DNA from: Monocercomonoides exilis
Lineage: Eukaryota > Preaxostyla > Oxymonadida > Polymastigidae
DNA: 64,000 nt
NCBI GenBank assembly: GCA_001643675.2
Contig: LSRY02000008.1
Location: 1,614,001-1,678,000 of the forward strand
Direction of reading: 5' to 3'
Shown: one piece after another, positions 9,944 to 20,982 of the stretch
Layout: each line of letters starts with the position of its first letter
Position numbering within the stretch: position 1 is the stretch's first letter
Position numbers and translations under genes: made by a program
The notes under the pieces: generated by a model
Database searches by the model: none
Seen by the model: the letters and a program-made list of their open reading frames with translations, nothing else
Told to the model about the DNA's origin: nothing

Positions 9944-11397
9944 ATGCTCCTTGTATCCCTCTCTCACCTGACATTTTTCAATATTTCAACAGCAACATCG
10001 GAATGCTCGCCTTCAACAACTACGTCAACCCAAACCTCGTGTTTTATGAGCAGCTGCTCGTTCTCATCAGTTTGCGACGCATATGATGGCGGAATTGTTC
10101 CTTCTCTGAACAGCCCCTTGGCTTCCTTATCTGTTTCGAACACATCATTCATTGGGTGTTGTCGAACAAAAATGTTGTTTGCGAAGGAACATCAGACAGA
10201 AAGTTGACTCCAGGGAGACAAAACGCAACATTCAATGGAGCAAATTCATTCACTTGGTGCGAATGGAATGGATCAAAGACGACTGGAAACAAAGATGATT
10301 ACGCAGATGAAGCTTCTAACGGTGGAGCAATTCGAATGTTTAACCTCAATTCAGGAGAACTAACAGTTTCTCATTGTGCATTCAACGACTGCTATGCATA
10401 TTATGGCGGAGGCGGAATCATGTGCCGTTCAATCAAGTCAGTTGATATAACAAACAATTTATTCAACGCTTGCAATGCTCAAAACAATGCTGGAGGGGGA
10501 TTGTATGTTGTATTAATTTCATCATGTGTTCGGATCAGCGGATGTGAATTCCAGGATTGTAAAGCAAATGGCGCTGGAGGAGGACTTTATTTAGATAATT
10601 TTTATGTTTCAGGATCAGGATGCATTGGAGCTGAAAATGAAGGTGGGGAGGGTGCATGTGTGTTTGACTGCAGTTTCACTTCATGCTCGCTGTCTGGAAA
10701 TAGTGGCGGAGGGATGTGTTGTCAAAATATCCCTGCGACTCAGTTCAAAATGAGGAGCATTCAGTTTATTTCATGTTCAGCAATGGGATATGGAGGAGGA
10801 TTATATTTTCATCCAAATAAGCAAACAGATCAAAATAATACATTCTATTGTTATTTTTTGTTCTTCCATGAATGCAAGTGCAGAACTACATCCACTCCAT
10901 ATGGGCATGATGTTGAATATGTTGATACTTACGATGTCTATTTGAACTCAGGAAATCCATTTTGCGAATGCTACACCACAAACACGAATGAACAGAGAAT
11001 GTGTTATGCATACAACTACTCGAATGCAAACACCTGGTATTTTCAGTACACAGAAAAGAAGGAATGGCTGAAGGACAAGACGATCTATGTGTCAGCGAAT
11101 GGAAATGATACATCTCCACTTTGTGGGTCAAATGAATCAAATCCATGTCTGACAGTGAAGAAGGCGTTTGAGATGTGTGAGGTGCAGATTAGCTTGGCAA
11201 TCACGCTGATGGAAGGAAATCACACAAGCGAGACAACAACTATTAAGATTGGAGAAAAGAAGATTTCGGTCATTGGGACGGGCAAAGATAAAAGTTCGAT
11301 TGGAACAGGAGCATTTTCATCATCGTTATTTTTTTTCTCTTCCTCTTCTTCGCTTTCTTCGTCATACTCGTCAGTCTTTAAGATTTTGGTTGCATGA
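9944..11397 (+). pseudogene. BH3a: beta-helix cassette, frameshifted left-arm copy
   Basis: Same gene as BH3b at 19,528-20,982, but read in two frames: 9,944-10,207 and 10,156-11,397. The break is an A-run at 10,168-10,172 (five A) that has six A in the right arm. Apart from that the protein is the same: LTFFNIST coil, NTSFIGCC, GGAIRMF, GGGIMC, GGGLYV, GGGLYLD, CYTTNTNEQRMCYAY, then a type 2 DUF1565-like segment (YVSANGND, CLTVKKAFE). One-base homopolymer differences can be sequencing errors, so the copy may in fact be intact. The 5' reading frame closes at a TGA near 9,908, and no signal peptide is present. Confidence 0.6.
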
Positions 11398-12075
11398 ATT
11401 GTTCGAGTGCGAGCGAAGCTGAGATTGGAAATAAGCAGCAATTTTTGGAGCAGAAGAGAAGCAATGCTATTGGCTGTGATACTGGCAGCTGAGACATAGC
11501 AGATGGGTTTTGCAAGCAGAAAGGAGCAATATTTTGAAAGACAAAAGATGATGATGAAGAAGAATATGTAAATGAAGTGTGATTATTTTTGAAGCTCATG
11601 AAATAAAAATGTTTCTTTTTCAATTTTTTCTTTTCAATTTTTCAAATATTTTCTTTTAATGATATTGGAATGTTTGCACAAATTCCCAATGCCAATGCAC
11701 TCGCAAGGAATATGGAAAGATGGCGTTTTGACATTTTTGCTCAGCAAAAGGTTCAACGGTTTTTGTATAGATAAAGGAAAATGCGGGCTCAACAATGGAA
11801 ACGAATAGAAGAGGAGTCCTTTTATTGCTTTGTGAGGCATATAGTGCAGTCATGCCAAAAGAAAAGAAAAAAAGAAAAACTGATGAAATGACAGAAGAAG
11901 GAGTCTGACGAGAGATTGAGAAGAAGAAATATTTTTTGGAACTTCGATTGAAAGAGAAAGTTTTATGAAAATCTGATGAAAGCGAAGAAAGAAGGGAAAG
12001 AGAAGATGGATTATATGATTTTGAGGGATGCTTGAAGAAAAATAGAAAGAAAGAAGAAGTGGAAGAAATATTTAT

Positions 12076-13858
12076 ATGAGAGAGTTGTGGAACTCAACTG
12101 TTGAGTTGAAGAGGGCAGGGCTGGTGGTTGGGGGTGAGTGGAAGGAAAGGGAGCGTGGTTGTGATGAGGGGGTGTGTTGTGGAGATGGGGAAGGACAATG
12201 AGGGAGGGGCATTTGATCTGAGTGGGAGCATTGGAGTGTTGAGGAACATCACATTGAAAGGGTGGAGAAGAGGGGGTGAGATATACTCGGGAAGGCTGTT
12301 TGGAGGGAAGGGATATGGAGGGGAGAAGGGTGGAAGTGAAGAAAAAGGAGGAGAAGGAGGAGAAAGAGATAGAGGAAAAGGAAGAGAAGGAGATGGATAT
12401 GGAGAAGGCATTGAAGGGAGTATTTCGGTGAGTGAATCACGCTTCTCTTCTTTTTGTGTCTCATCAGCCCCATTCCTTTCATCCCCTTCAATACCCCTTG
12501 TATCCCTCTCTCGCCTGACATTTTTCAACATCTCGACAGCAAATGAGGCATGCTTGCCTTCAACCACTTCCTCATCCCAAACCACTTGTTTTATGAGCAG
12601 CTGCTCCTTTTCATCAGTTTGCGACATATATGATGGCGGAATTGTTCCTTCCCTCAACAACCCCTATGCCTCTCTGACTGCCTCAAACACCTCATTTGTT
12701 GGGTGTTGCAGGACAAGAAATGTTGTTTGCGAAGGAACAAAAACTAATAAGCTGGCTCCAGGAAGACAAAATGAAACATTCAATGGAGCAAATTCATTTA
12801 TTTGGTGTGAATGGAATGGATCGAGGGCAACAGGAGAAAGTGACTCGTATACTGATGGAATATCGAGTGGAGGAGCCATCTGCATGTACAGTCAATCATC
12901 TGCCTCTGTGTCTGTTTCTCATTGTGTGTTTAATGGATGTATTGCACATTATGCTGGAGGAGGAATTAATTGCTTCAATATTTCATCAGTTGAGATTGTG
13001 AACAACACCTTTGATTCTTGTAACGCTCAAAATCGTTATGGTGGTGGAGTATTTGTTTATACGATTTCGTCGTGTGTTCGTATCAGCGGATGTGAATTTC
13101 AGAATTGCAAAACAGTTAATTATGGAGGAGGACTTTATCTTGATAATTTTAATGTTTCAGGAACAGGATGCATTCCAATAGAAAAGGGGGAGAGTGCGTG
13201 TGTTTGACTGTACTTTCACTCTATGTTCAGTCACAAACAATTATGGTGGAGGTATGTATTGCGTCACTATTCCTAATCCATTTAAAATGAGGAGCATTCA
13301 GTTTATTTCGTGCTCAGCATCTGCACATGGTGGAGGTTTGAGATTGCACCCAAACAGACCAACAGCACCTGATGATGGAATCTATTGTTATTTCCTTTTT
13401 TCCACGAGTGCAAATGTTCTAACAACCCCTCTTACGGCCATGATGTAATGTATCATGATTACTACAGTGTCTTTTTATCTTCTAATAATCCATTCTATGA
13501 ATGTTACACCACAAACACAGATGACAAGAGAGTGTGCTACGGATATAATTATGCAAATGCAAGTGCTTGGACATATCAGCACACGGAAAAGAAGGATTGG
13601 CTGAAGGACAAGACAATTTATGTGTCAGTGAGCGGGAATGACCTGAATAAGCTGTGTGGAGCAAATGAAACATTTCCTTGTCTGACAGTGAAGAAAGCGT
13701 TTGAGATGAGTAAGATACAAATTAGTTTGACAATCACACTGATGGACGGGAATCATCAAAGCAAACTTATTGCGATTAAGGCTAGTGATGCCAAAAATAA
13801 GTGGATGAAAAGCGTATTCGCTTTTATTGTAATGGCGATCATTCCAATTCTTACATAA
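12076..13858 (+). pseudogene. BH4a: beta-helix gene with extended 5' end, frameshifted left-arm copy
   Basis: Left-arm twin of BH4b. Compared with that copy it lacks 8 nt near 13,180-13,195 and one T near 13,397, giving three ORF pieces (12,128-13,207, 13,194-13,448, 13,385-13,858). The 5' part is longer than in most cassettes. From ATG at 12,076 it reads MRELWNSTVELKRAGLVVG. After a one-base offset at a run of five G (12,130-12,134) it continues as GVSGRKGSVVVMRGC and GGAFDLSGSIGVLRNITLKG, which are good beta-helix coils. The sequence upstream (ATATTTATATG) is shared with BH10. The gene ends shortly before the P1 centre. Confidence 0.6.
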
Positions 13859-14854
13859 AGTCAGTTTCTTGCTCCTTTTTGTTGAATATCTTTTCTTTCA
13901 CAAACATGGAAAGAATATGGAATGTTTCTGGCTGAGAAGATGACGGAGCAACTTTAAAAAATTAAAAGATGAAGATGAAATGAAAATGACCCTCAGAGAA
14001 GATAGCTTCAAAGCACGTTCGGCTAGTGAATCTTAATCAAGAAAAAAGGAAAAGATAACACGCTTACAAAGGAAATGTTGAATGTGTTTGAGTATAATAA
14101 AAATTAACAAGCGATTTTTTTTATTTTTTTATGATTTACATATCCATTCATTTATATCGAAAGGCATCTTCATTACGCGTTTTCTTCAACAGCTACGTCC
14201 TGATATCCATATTTTTTTATATTTTTAAGATGGCGTAAGTGGTTTGCTTCTGAACGTAGAATTTAGAGTTATGATTTCTGTTTGGCCAATAAAGCAGTTA
14301 GAAAAAAATCAAAAATTTTTCGAGGTCATCATTTGTTTGAACTGAAGAGAGAAAGTTTAATGATAAAAAATTAATTTCAACTTACTCCCTTTTGATTTTG
14401 CAAATGTGTTGAAAAGATAAAGGAAAATGCTCGAAAGTCTGAAACAATAGCATTTTAACTTTAAGTTCATACTATAAATAAAATTCAATCTTAAAAAATA
14501 ATTATAAATTAAATATTAAATATTAAGCCTGTGTTGCAAGTGTAAAAATCCCTCACCACATCCGTCAAATTGAATTATTCTCGTTAAAGAAAAAAATATT
14601 TTGAAAAATCAAACAATAAAAATATATGATAAGCTTTCTTTAAATTCTTCGTCATGTTTATTTTGTTCCGGATCAATGTTTTCTGCAATGACAGAACTGA
14701 CAGCAGTTAACTTCATTGATAATTTTTGATCAAAACAATCCAATTATGTCATTACGGTCAATTTCCCATAATCGGTTACAAATCAATATTTTATTTTTAA
14801 TTTTTATGAAAAAAAGTAATATTTATTATTTTTGATCGTTTCAATTGTTTTTAT
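13859..14854. other. P1 inner flank, AT-rich non-coding
   Basis: No ORF of note and no recognised repeat family. The sequence is A/T-rich with many T- or A-runs and is mirrored at about 16,040-17,050. Small length differences in A/T runs are the main arm-to-arm differences here. Confidence 0.55.
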
Positions 14855-15105
14855 GGCAAATGGAGAAGATCCTGGTACCACATGATCAACGCCCTTAATT
14901 AATTAAATTTTGTTATTTATTCTTATTGTGCTCATAAGGTTTTAGGGTTTTGACGAATTAAACAAGTTCATATTGGATATTGTGATGGTTTATGGTTTTA
15001 CCGAGCAAAATAAGGGTTAGGGTTAACCCTAGAAGAGATTTTCAAAATGAAAATGATATAAATAGTGGGTAGGATCACCTTGGTACCAGGATCTACTCCA
15101 CTGGC
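14855..15105. repeat. Small inverted repeat AGATCCTGGTACCA around a telomere-like motif
   Basis: AGATCCTGGTACCA at 14,867-14,880 is repeated in inverse orientation at 15,080-15,093, with similar flanks (GGAGAAG or GGAGTAG). Between them lies AT-rich sequence with TTAGGG-like motifs. The pair is mirrored in the other arm (about 15,790-16,040), so the motif occurs four times around the P1 centre. The arrangement resembles a small TIR-bounded element of about 250 bp. Confidence 0.6.
15012..15032 (+). repeat. TTAGGG-like head-to-head telomere motif
   Basis: The core AGGGTTAGGGTTAACCCTA contains two TTAGGG-type units meeting an inverted CCCTA unit. It is mirrored at 15,863-15,883. It is far too short for a telomere array and could be chance or a scar of a telomere or hairpin joining event. 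Confidence 0.5.
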
Positions 15106-15146
15106 CGTTTTTATTATTAATAAAATTTATTTATTAATACAGTCTA

Positions 15147-15200
15147 AATCGGATATAATCACATCGGTTTTTGCACAACTTTTTGTGATTATATCCGATT
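15147..15200. repeat. Perfect hairpin near P1 centre
   Basis: A 17 bp stem (AATCGGATATAATCACA with its exact complement at 15,184-15,200) and a 20 nt loop. It is mirrored in the right arm at about 15,695-15,748. It could extrude as a cruciform in DNA or form an RNA stem; no known family was recognised. Confidence 0.7.
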
Positions 15201-15254
15201 GTGATAATATGCGATGCTGCTTAACACAGAAAAAAATAAAAATTAATTACAGAT

Positions 15255-15292
15255 ATCGCATAAAATACCCGACATCGCACAAAATACCGGAC
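15255..15292. repeat. 19 bp tandem direct repeat
   Basis: Two adjacent units, ATCGCATAAAATACCCGAC and ATCGCACAAAATACCGGAC, differing at two positions. They are mirrored in the right arm. They lie between the hairpin and the palindrome spacer, and the function is unknown. Confidence 0.7.
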
Positions 15293-15421
15293 AAGATCGA
15301 TTTCACAACAACTGCAAGAGGAATAATTCTGACAATTTTCCTCAAAATACATCTCTTCAATACAAACTCAATTGATAAATGTGACTTTCTAAACAGCTTC
15401 ATTTGTGCTCAGAAAAATTAA

Positions 15422-15473
15422 ATGTCGAAAACTCGGAAAAACTCAAAATCCAATTTCTCCGAGATTTTTTAAA
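15422..15473. other. Spacer of palindrome P1
   Basis: About 50 nt of single-copy sequence between the arms, with a small CTCGGA/TCCGAG stem. The 60-100 nt on either side are clearly diverged between arms (for example TGATAAATGTGACTTTC against TGATGAACGAGACTTTC), while the next several kb are nearly identical. Confidence 0.7.
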
Positions 15474-15789
15474 TAATTTTCTGTTAGCACAAATGGAGCT
15501 ATTTTGAAAGTCTCGTTCATCAAATGAGTTTGTATTGATGAGATGTATTTTGAGGAAAATTGTCAGAATTATTCCTCTTGCAGTTGTTGTGAAATCGATC
15601 TTGTCCGGTATTTTGTGCGATGTCGGGTATTTTATGCGATATCTGTAATTAATTTTTATTTTTTTCTGTGTTAAGCAGCATCGCATATTATCACAATCGG
15701 ATATAATCACAAAAAGTTGTGCAAAAACCGATGTGATTATATCCGATTTAGACTGTATTAATAAATAAATTTTATTAATAATAAAAACG

Positions 15790-16040
15790 GCCAGTGGAGT
15801 AGATCCTGGTACCAAGGTGATCCTACCCACTATTTATATCATTTTCATTTTGAAAATCTCTTCTAGGGTTAACCCTAACCCTTATTTTGCTCGGTAAAAC
15901 CATAAACCATCACAATATCCAATATGAACTTGTTTAATTCGTCAAAACCCTAAAACCTTATGAGCACAATAAGAATAAATAACAAAATTTAATTAATTAA
16001 GGGCGTTGATCATGTGGTACCAGGATCTTCTCCATTTGCC
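15790..16040. repeat. Right-arm copy of the P1 core element
   Basis: Mirror of 14,855-15,105, with the inverted AGATCCTGGTACCA pair (about 15,802-15,815 and 16,015-16,028) and the TTAGGG-like motif at 15,863-15,883. Confidence 0.6.
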
Positions 16041-17051
16041 ATAAAAACAATTGAAACGATCAAAAATAATAAATATTACTTTTTTTCATAAAAATTAAAA
16101 ATAAAATATTGATTTGTAACCGATTATGGGAAATTGACCGTAATGACATAATTGGATTGTTTTGATCAAAAATTATCAATGAAGTTAACTGCTGTCAGTT
16201 CTGTCATTGCAGAAAACATTGATCCGGAACAAAATAAACATGACGAAGAATTTAAAGAAAGCTTATCATATATTTTTATTGTTTGATTTTTCAAAATATT
16301 TTTTTTTTCTTTAACGAGAATAATTCAATTTGACGGATGTGGTGAGGGATTTTTACACTTGCAACACAGGCTTAATATTTAATATTTAATTTATAATTAT
16401 TTTTTTTTAAGATTGAATTTTATTTATAGTATGAACTTAAAGTTAAAATGCTATTGTTTCAGACTTTCGAGCATTTTCCTTTATCTTTTTCAACACATTT
16501 GCAAAATCAAAAGGGAGTAAGTTGAAATTAATTTTTTTATCATTAAACTTTCTCTCTTCAGTTCAAACAAATGATGACCTCGAAAAAATTTTTTTGATTT
16601 TTTTTTCTAACTGCTTTATTGGCCAAACAGAAATCATAACTCTAAATTCTACGTTCAGAAGCAAACCACTTACGCCATCTTAAAAATATAAAAAAAAATA
16701 TGGATATCAGGACGTAGCTGTTGAAGAAAACGCGTAATGAAGATGCCTTTCGATATAAATGAATGGATATGTAAATCATAAAAAAATAAAAAAAATCGCT
16801 TGTTAATTTTTATTATACTCAAACACATTCAACATTTCCTTTGTAAGCGTGTTATCTTTTTCTTTTTTCTTGATTAAGATTCACTAGCCGAACGTGCTTT
16901 GAAGCTATCTTCTCTGAGGGTCATTTTCATTTCATCTTCATCTTTTAATTTTTTAAAGTTGCTCCGTCATCTTCTCAGCCAGAAACATTCCATATTCTTT
17001 CCATGTTTGTGAAAGAAAAGATATTCAACAAAAAGGAGCAAGAAACTGACT
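16041..17051. other. P1 inner flank, right arm, AT-rich non-coding
   Basis: Mirror of 13,859-14,854. No gene or additional repeat was recognised. Confidence 0.55.
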
Positions 17052-18791
17052 TTATGTAAGAATTGGAATGATCGCCATTACAATAAAAGCGAATACGCTT
17101 TTCATCCACTTATTTTTGGCATCACTAGCCTTAATCGCAATAAGTTTGCTTTGATGATTCCCGTCCATCAGTGTGATTGTCAAACTAATTTGTATCTTAC
17201 TCATCTCAAACGCTTTCTTCACTGTCAGACAAGGAAATGTTTCATTTGCTCCACACAGCTTATTCAGGTCATTCCCGCTCACTGACACATAAATTGTCTT
17301 GTCCTTCAGCCAATCCTTCTTTTCCGTGTGCTGATATGTCCAAGCACTTGCATTTGCATAATTATATCCGTAGCACACTCTCTTGTCATCTGTGTTTGTG
17401 GTGTAACATTCATAGAATGGATTATTAGAAGATAAAAAGACACTGTAGTAATCATGATACATTACATCATGGCCGTAAGAGGGGTTGTTAGAACATTTGC
17501 ACTCGTGGAAAAAAAGGAAATAACAATAGATTCCATCATCAGGTGCTGTTGGTCTGTTTGGGTGCAATCTCAAACCTCCACCATGTGCAGATGCTGAGCA
17601 CGAAATAAACTGAATGCTCCTCATTTTAAATGGATTAGGAATAGTGACGCAATACATACCTCCACCATAATTGTTTGTGACTGAACATAGAGTGAAAGTA
17701 CAGTCAAACACACACGCACTCTCCCCTTCCCCTTTTTCTATTGGAATGCATCCTGTTCCTGAAACATTAAAATTATCAAGATAAAGTCCTCCTCCATAAT
17801 TAACTGTTTTGCAATTCTGAAATTCACATCCGCTGATACGAACACACGACGAAATCGTATAAACAAATACTCCACCACCATAACGATTTTGAGCGTTACA
17901 AGAATCAAAGGTGTTGTTCACAATCTCAACTGATGAAATATTGAAGCAATTAATTCCTCCTCCAGCATAATGTGCAATACATCCATTAAACACACAATGA
18001 GAAACAGACACAGAGGCAGATGATTGACTGTACATGCAGATGGCTCCTCCACTCGATATTCCATCAGTATACGAGTCACTTTCTCCTGTTGCCCTCGATC
18101 CATTCCATTCACACCAAATAAATGAATTTGCTCCATTGAATGTTTCATTTTGTCTTCCTGGAGCCAGCTTATTAGTTTTTGTTCCTTCGCAAACAACATT
18201 TCTTGTCCTGCAACACCCAACAAATGAGGTGTTTGAGGCAGTCAGAGAGGCATAGGGGTTGTTGAGGGAAGGAACAATTCCGCCATCATATATGTCGCAA
18301 ACTGATGAAAAGGAGCAGCTGCTCATAAAACAAGTGGTTTGGGATGAGGAAGTGGTTGAAGGCAAGCATGCCTCATTTGCTGTCGAGATGTTGAAAAATG
18401 TCAGGCGAGAGAGGGATACAAGGGGTATTGAAGGGGATGAAAGGAATGGGGCTGATGAGACACAAAAAGAAGAGAAGCGTGATTCACTCACCGAAATACT
18501 CCCTTCAATGCCTTCTCCATATCCATCTCCTTCTCTTCCTTTTCCTCTATCTCTTTCTCCTCCTTCTCCTCCTTTTTCTTCACTTCCGCCCTTCTCCCCT
18601 CCATATCCCTTCCCTCCAAACAGCCTTCCCGAGTATATCTCACCCCCTCTTCTCCACCCTTTCAATGTGATGTTCCTCAACACTCCAATGCTCCCACTCA
18701 GATCAAATGCCCCTCCCTCATTGTCCTTCCCCATCTCCACAACACACCCCCTCACCACAACCACGCTCCCTTTCCTTCCACTCACCCCCAA
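17052..18791 (-). CDS. BH4b: beta-helix surface-protein gene, longest uninterrupted copy in P1
   Basis: 579 codons in one frame. The N-terminal coils are GSVVVVRGCVVEMG and GGAFDLSGSIGVLRNITLKG. A Gly/Glu/Lys-rich insert follows (about residues 50-95), then SISVSES and LTFFNISTANEAC. The Cys-rich helix series comes next (NTSFVGCC, GGAICMY, GGGINC, GGGVFV, GGGLYLD, GGGMYC), then CYTTNTDDKRVCYGY. The type 2 DUF1565-like segment is YVSVSGND..CLTVKKAFE. The C-terminus leaves the family after IAIK and ends in a short hydrophobic stretch (KSVFAFIVMAIIPILT), a possible weak membrane anchor. The likely ATG at about 18,843 is one base out of frame because of a run of five C at 18,785-18,789, so the true start is open. 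The role (surface or secreted adhesin-like protein) is inferred from the fold only. Confidence 0.65.
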   Translation of the reverse strand: MGVSGRKGSVVVVRGCVVEMGKDNEGGAFDLSGSIGVLRNITLKGWRRGGEIYSGRLFGGKGYGGEKGGSEEKGGEGGERDRGKGREGDGYGEGIEGSISVSESRFSSFCVSSAPFLSSPSIPLVSLSRLTFFNISTANEACLPSTTSSSQTTCFMSSCSFSSVCDIYDGGIVPSLNNPYASLTASNTSFVGCCRTRNVVCEGTKTNKLAPGRQNETFNGANSFIWCEWNGSRATGESDSYTDGISSGGAICMYSQSSASVSVSHCVFNGCIAHYAGGGINCFNISSVEIVNNTFDSCNAQNRYGGGVFVYTISSCVRISGCEFQNCKTVNYGGGLYLDNFNVSGTGCIPIEKGEGESACVFDCTFTLCSVTNNYGGGMYCVTIPNPFKMRSIQFISCSASAHGGGLRLHPNRPTAPDDGIYCYFLFFHECKCSNNPSYGHDVMYHDYYSVFLSSNNPFYECYTTNTDDKRVCYGYNYANASAWTYQHTEKKDWLKDKTIYVSVSGNDLNKLCGANETFPCLTVKKAFEMSKIQISLTITLMDGNHQSKLIAIKASDAKNKWMKSVFAFIVMAIIPILT

Positions 18792-19527
18792 CCACCAGCC
18801 CTGCCCTCTTCAACTCAACAGTTGAGTTCCACAACTCTCTCATATAAATATTTCTTCCACTTCTTCTTTCTTTCTATTTTTCTTCAAGCATCCCTCAAAA
18901 TCATATAATCCATCTTCTCTTTCCCTTCTTTCTTCGCTTTCATCAGATTTTCATAAAACTTTCTCTTTCAATCGAAGTTCCAAAAAAAATATTTCTTCTT
19001 CTCAATCTCTCGTCAGACTCCTTCTTCTGTCATTTCATCAGTTTTTTTCTTTTTTTTTCTTTTCTTTTGGCATGACTGCACTATATGCCTCACAAAGCAA
19101 TAAAAGGACTCCTCTTCTATTCGTTTCCATTGTTGAGCCCGCATTTTCCTTTATCTATACAAAAACCGTTGAACCTTTTGCTGAGCAAAAATGTCAAAAC
19201 GCCATCTTTCCATATTCCTTGCGAGTGCATTGGCATTGGGAATTTGTGCAAACATTCCAATATCATTAAAAGAAAATATTTGAAAAATTGAAAAAGAAAA
19301 ATTGAAAAAGAAACATTTTTATTTCATGAGCTTCAAAAATAATCACACTTCATTTACATATTCTTCTTCATCATCATCTTTTGTCTTTCAAAATATTGCT
19401 CCTTTCTGCTTGCAAAACCCATCTGCTATGTCTCAGCTGCCAGTATCACAGCCAATAGCATTGCTTCTCTTCTGCTCCAAAAATTGCTGCTTATTTCCAA
19501 TCTCAGCTTCGCTCGCACTCGAACAAT

Positions 19528-20982
19528 TCATGCAACCAAAATCTTAAAGACTGACGAGTATGACGAAGAAAGCGAAGAAGAGGAAGAGAAAAAAAATAAC
19601 GATGATGAAAATGCTCCTGTTCCAATCGAACTTTTATCTTTGCCCGTCCCAATGACCGAAATCTTCTTTTCTCCAATCTTAATAGTTGTTGTCTCGCTTG
19701 TGTGATTTCCTTCCATCAGCGTGATTGCCAAGCTAATCTGCACCTCACACATCTCAAACGCCTTCTTCACTGTCAGACATGGATTTGATTCATTTGACCC
19801 ACAAAGTGGAGATGTATCATTTCCATTCGCTGACACATAGATCGTCTTGTCCTTCAGCCATTCCTTCTTTTCTGTGTACTGAAAATACCAGGTGTTTGCA
19901 TTCGAGTAGTTGTATGCATAACACATTCTCTGTTCATTCGTGTTTGTGGTGTAGCATTCGCAAAATGGATTTCCTGAGTTCAAATAGACATCGTAAGTAT
20001 CAACATATTCAACATCATGCCCATATGGAGTGGATGTAGTTCTGCACTTGCATTCATGGAAGAACAAAAAATAACAATAGAATGTATTATTTTGATCTGT
20101 TTGCTTATTTGGATGAAAATATAATCCTCCTCCATATCCCATTGCTGAACATGAAATAAACTGAATGCTCCTCATTTTGAACTGAGTCGCAGGGATATTT
20201 TGACAACACATCCCTCCGCCACTATTTCCAGACAGCGAGCATGAAGTGAAACTGCAGTCAAACACACATGCACCCTCCCCACCTTCATTTTCAGCTCCAA
20301 TGCATCCTGATCCTGAAACATAAAAATTATCTAAATAAAGTCCTCCTCCAGCGCCATTTGCTTTACAATCCTGGAATTCACATCCGCTGATCCGAACACA
20401 TGATGAAATTAATACAACATACAATCCCCCTCCAGCATTGTTTTGAGCATTGCAAGCGTTGAATAAATTGTTTGTTATATCAACTGACTTGATTGAACGG
20501 CACATGATTCCGCCTCCGCCATAATATGCATAGCAGTCGTTGAATGCACAATGAGAAACTGTTAGTTCTCCTGAATTGAGGTTAAACATTCGAATTGCTC
20601 CACCGTTAGAAGCTTCATCTGCGTAATCATCTTTGTTTCCAGTCGTCTTTGATCCATTCCATTCGCACCAAGTGAATGAATTTGCTCCATTGAATGTTGC
20701 GTTTTGTCTCCCTGGAGTCAACTTTCTGTCTGATGTTCCTTCGCAAACAACATTTTTTGTTCGACAACACCCAATGAATGATGTGTTCGAAACAGATAAG
20801 GAAGCCAAGGGGCTGTTCAGAGAAGGAACAATTCCGCCATCATATGCGTCGCAAACTGATGAGAACGAGCAGCTGCTCATAAAACACGAGGTTTGGGTTG
20901 ACGTAGTTGTTGAAGGCGAGCATTCCGATGTTGCTGTTGAAATATTGAAAAATGTCAGGTGAGAGAGGGATACAAGGAGCAT
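19528..20982 (-). CDS. BH3b: beta-helix cassette, intact right-arm copy
   Basis: 484 codons in a single frame (TTTTTT at 20,753-20,758 keeps it open, unlike BH3a). It has the LTFFNIST coil, NTSFIGCC, GGAIRMF, several GGG coils, and CYTTNTNEQRMCYAY. The type 2 segment with YVSANGND and CLTVKKAFEMCE is shared with BH10. It ends in Ser-rich low complexity, which is the out-of-frame reading of a membrane helix (19,544-19,612). The 5' side is closed by a stop; the upstream leader and the intron at 21,352-21,517 are degenerate. It lies downstream of, and on the same strand as, the long minisatellite exon. Confidence 0.65.
   Translation of the reverse strand: MLLVSLSHLTFFNISTATSECSPSTTTSTQTSCFMSSCSFSSVCDAYDGGIVPSLNSPLASLSVSNTSFIGCCRTKNVVCEGTSDRKLTPGRQNATFNGANSFTWCEWNGSKTTGNKDDYADEASNGGAIRMFNLNSGELTVSHCAFNDCYAYYGGGGIMCRSIKSVDITNNLFNACNAQNNAGGGLYVVLISSCVRISGCEFQDCKANGAGGGLYLDNFYVSGSGCIGAENEGGEGACVFDCSFTSCSLSGNSGGGMCCQNIPATQFKMRSIQFISCSAMGYGGGLYFHPNKQTDQNNTFYCYFLFFHECKCRTTSTPYGHDVEYVDTYDVYLNSGNPFCECYTTNTNEQRMCYAYNYSNANTWYFQYTEKKEWLKDKTIYVSANGNDTSPLCGSNESNPCLTVKKAFEMCEVQISLAITLMEGNHTSETTTIKIGEKKISVIGTGKDKSSIGTGAFSSSLFFFSSSSSLSSSYSSVFKILVA
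19544..19612 (-). other. Membrane-helix segment after BH3b, -1 frame
   Basis: In the -1 frame relative to BH3b the DNA encodes IFIIVIFFLFLFFAFFVILV, then TAA. The mirrored copy is at 11,313-11,381. The offset is the same as in BH2 and BH7. Confidence 0.45.

Noticed and set aside
2871-11397. Alternative genetic code with TAA/TAG as Gln (known in some oxymonads)
   Set aside because: Reading through TAA after the membrane helices of BH2 and BH3 gives plausible tails, but the 480-818 codon ORFs contain many Gln codons that are all CAA/CAG and no TAA/TAG. The standard code is favoured.
15065-15830. ORFs of 118 and 143 codons (MGRITLVPGSTPL..) at the P1 centre
   Set aside because: They are mirror images through the palindrome, overlap the hairpin and the tandem repeat, and have AT-driven composition with no recognisable domain.
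15012-15883. A genuine telomere inside the window
   Set aside because: Only two to three TTAGGG-like units are present on each side; no array.
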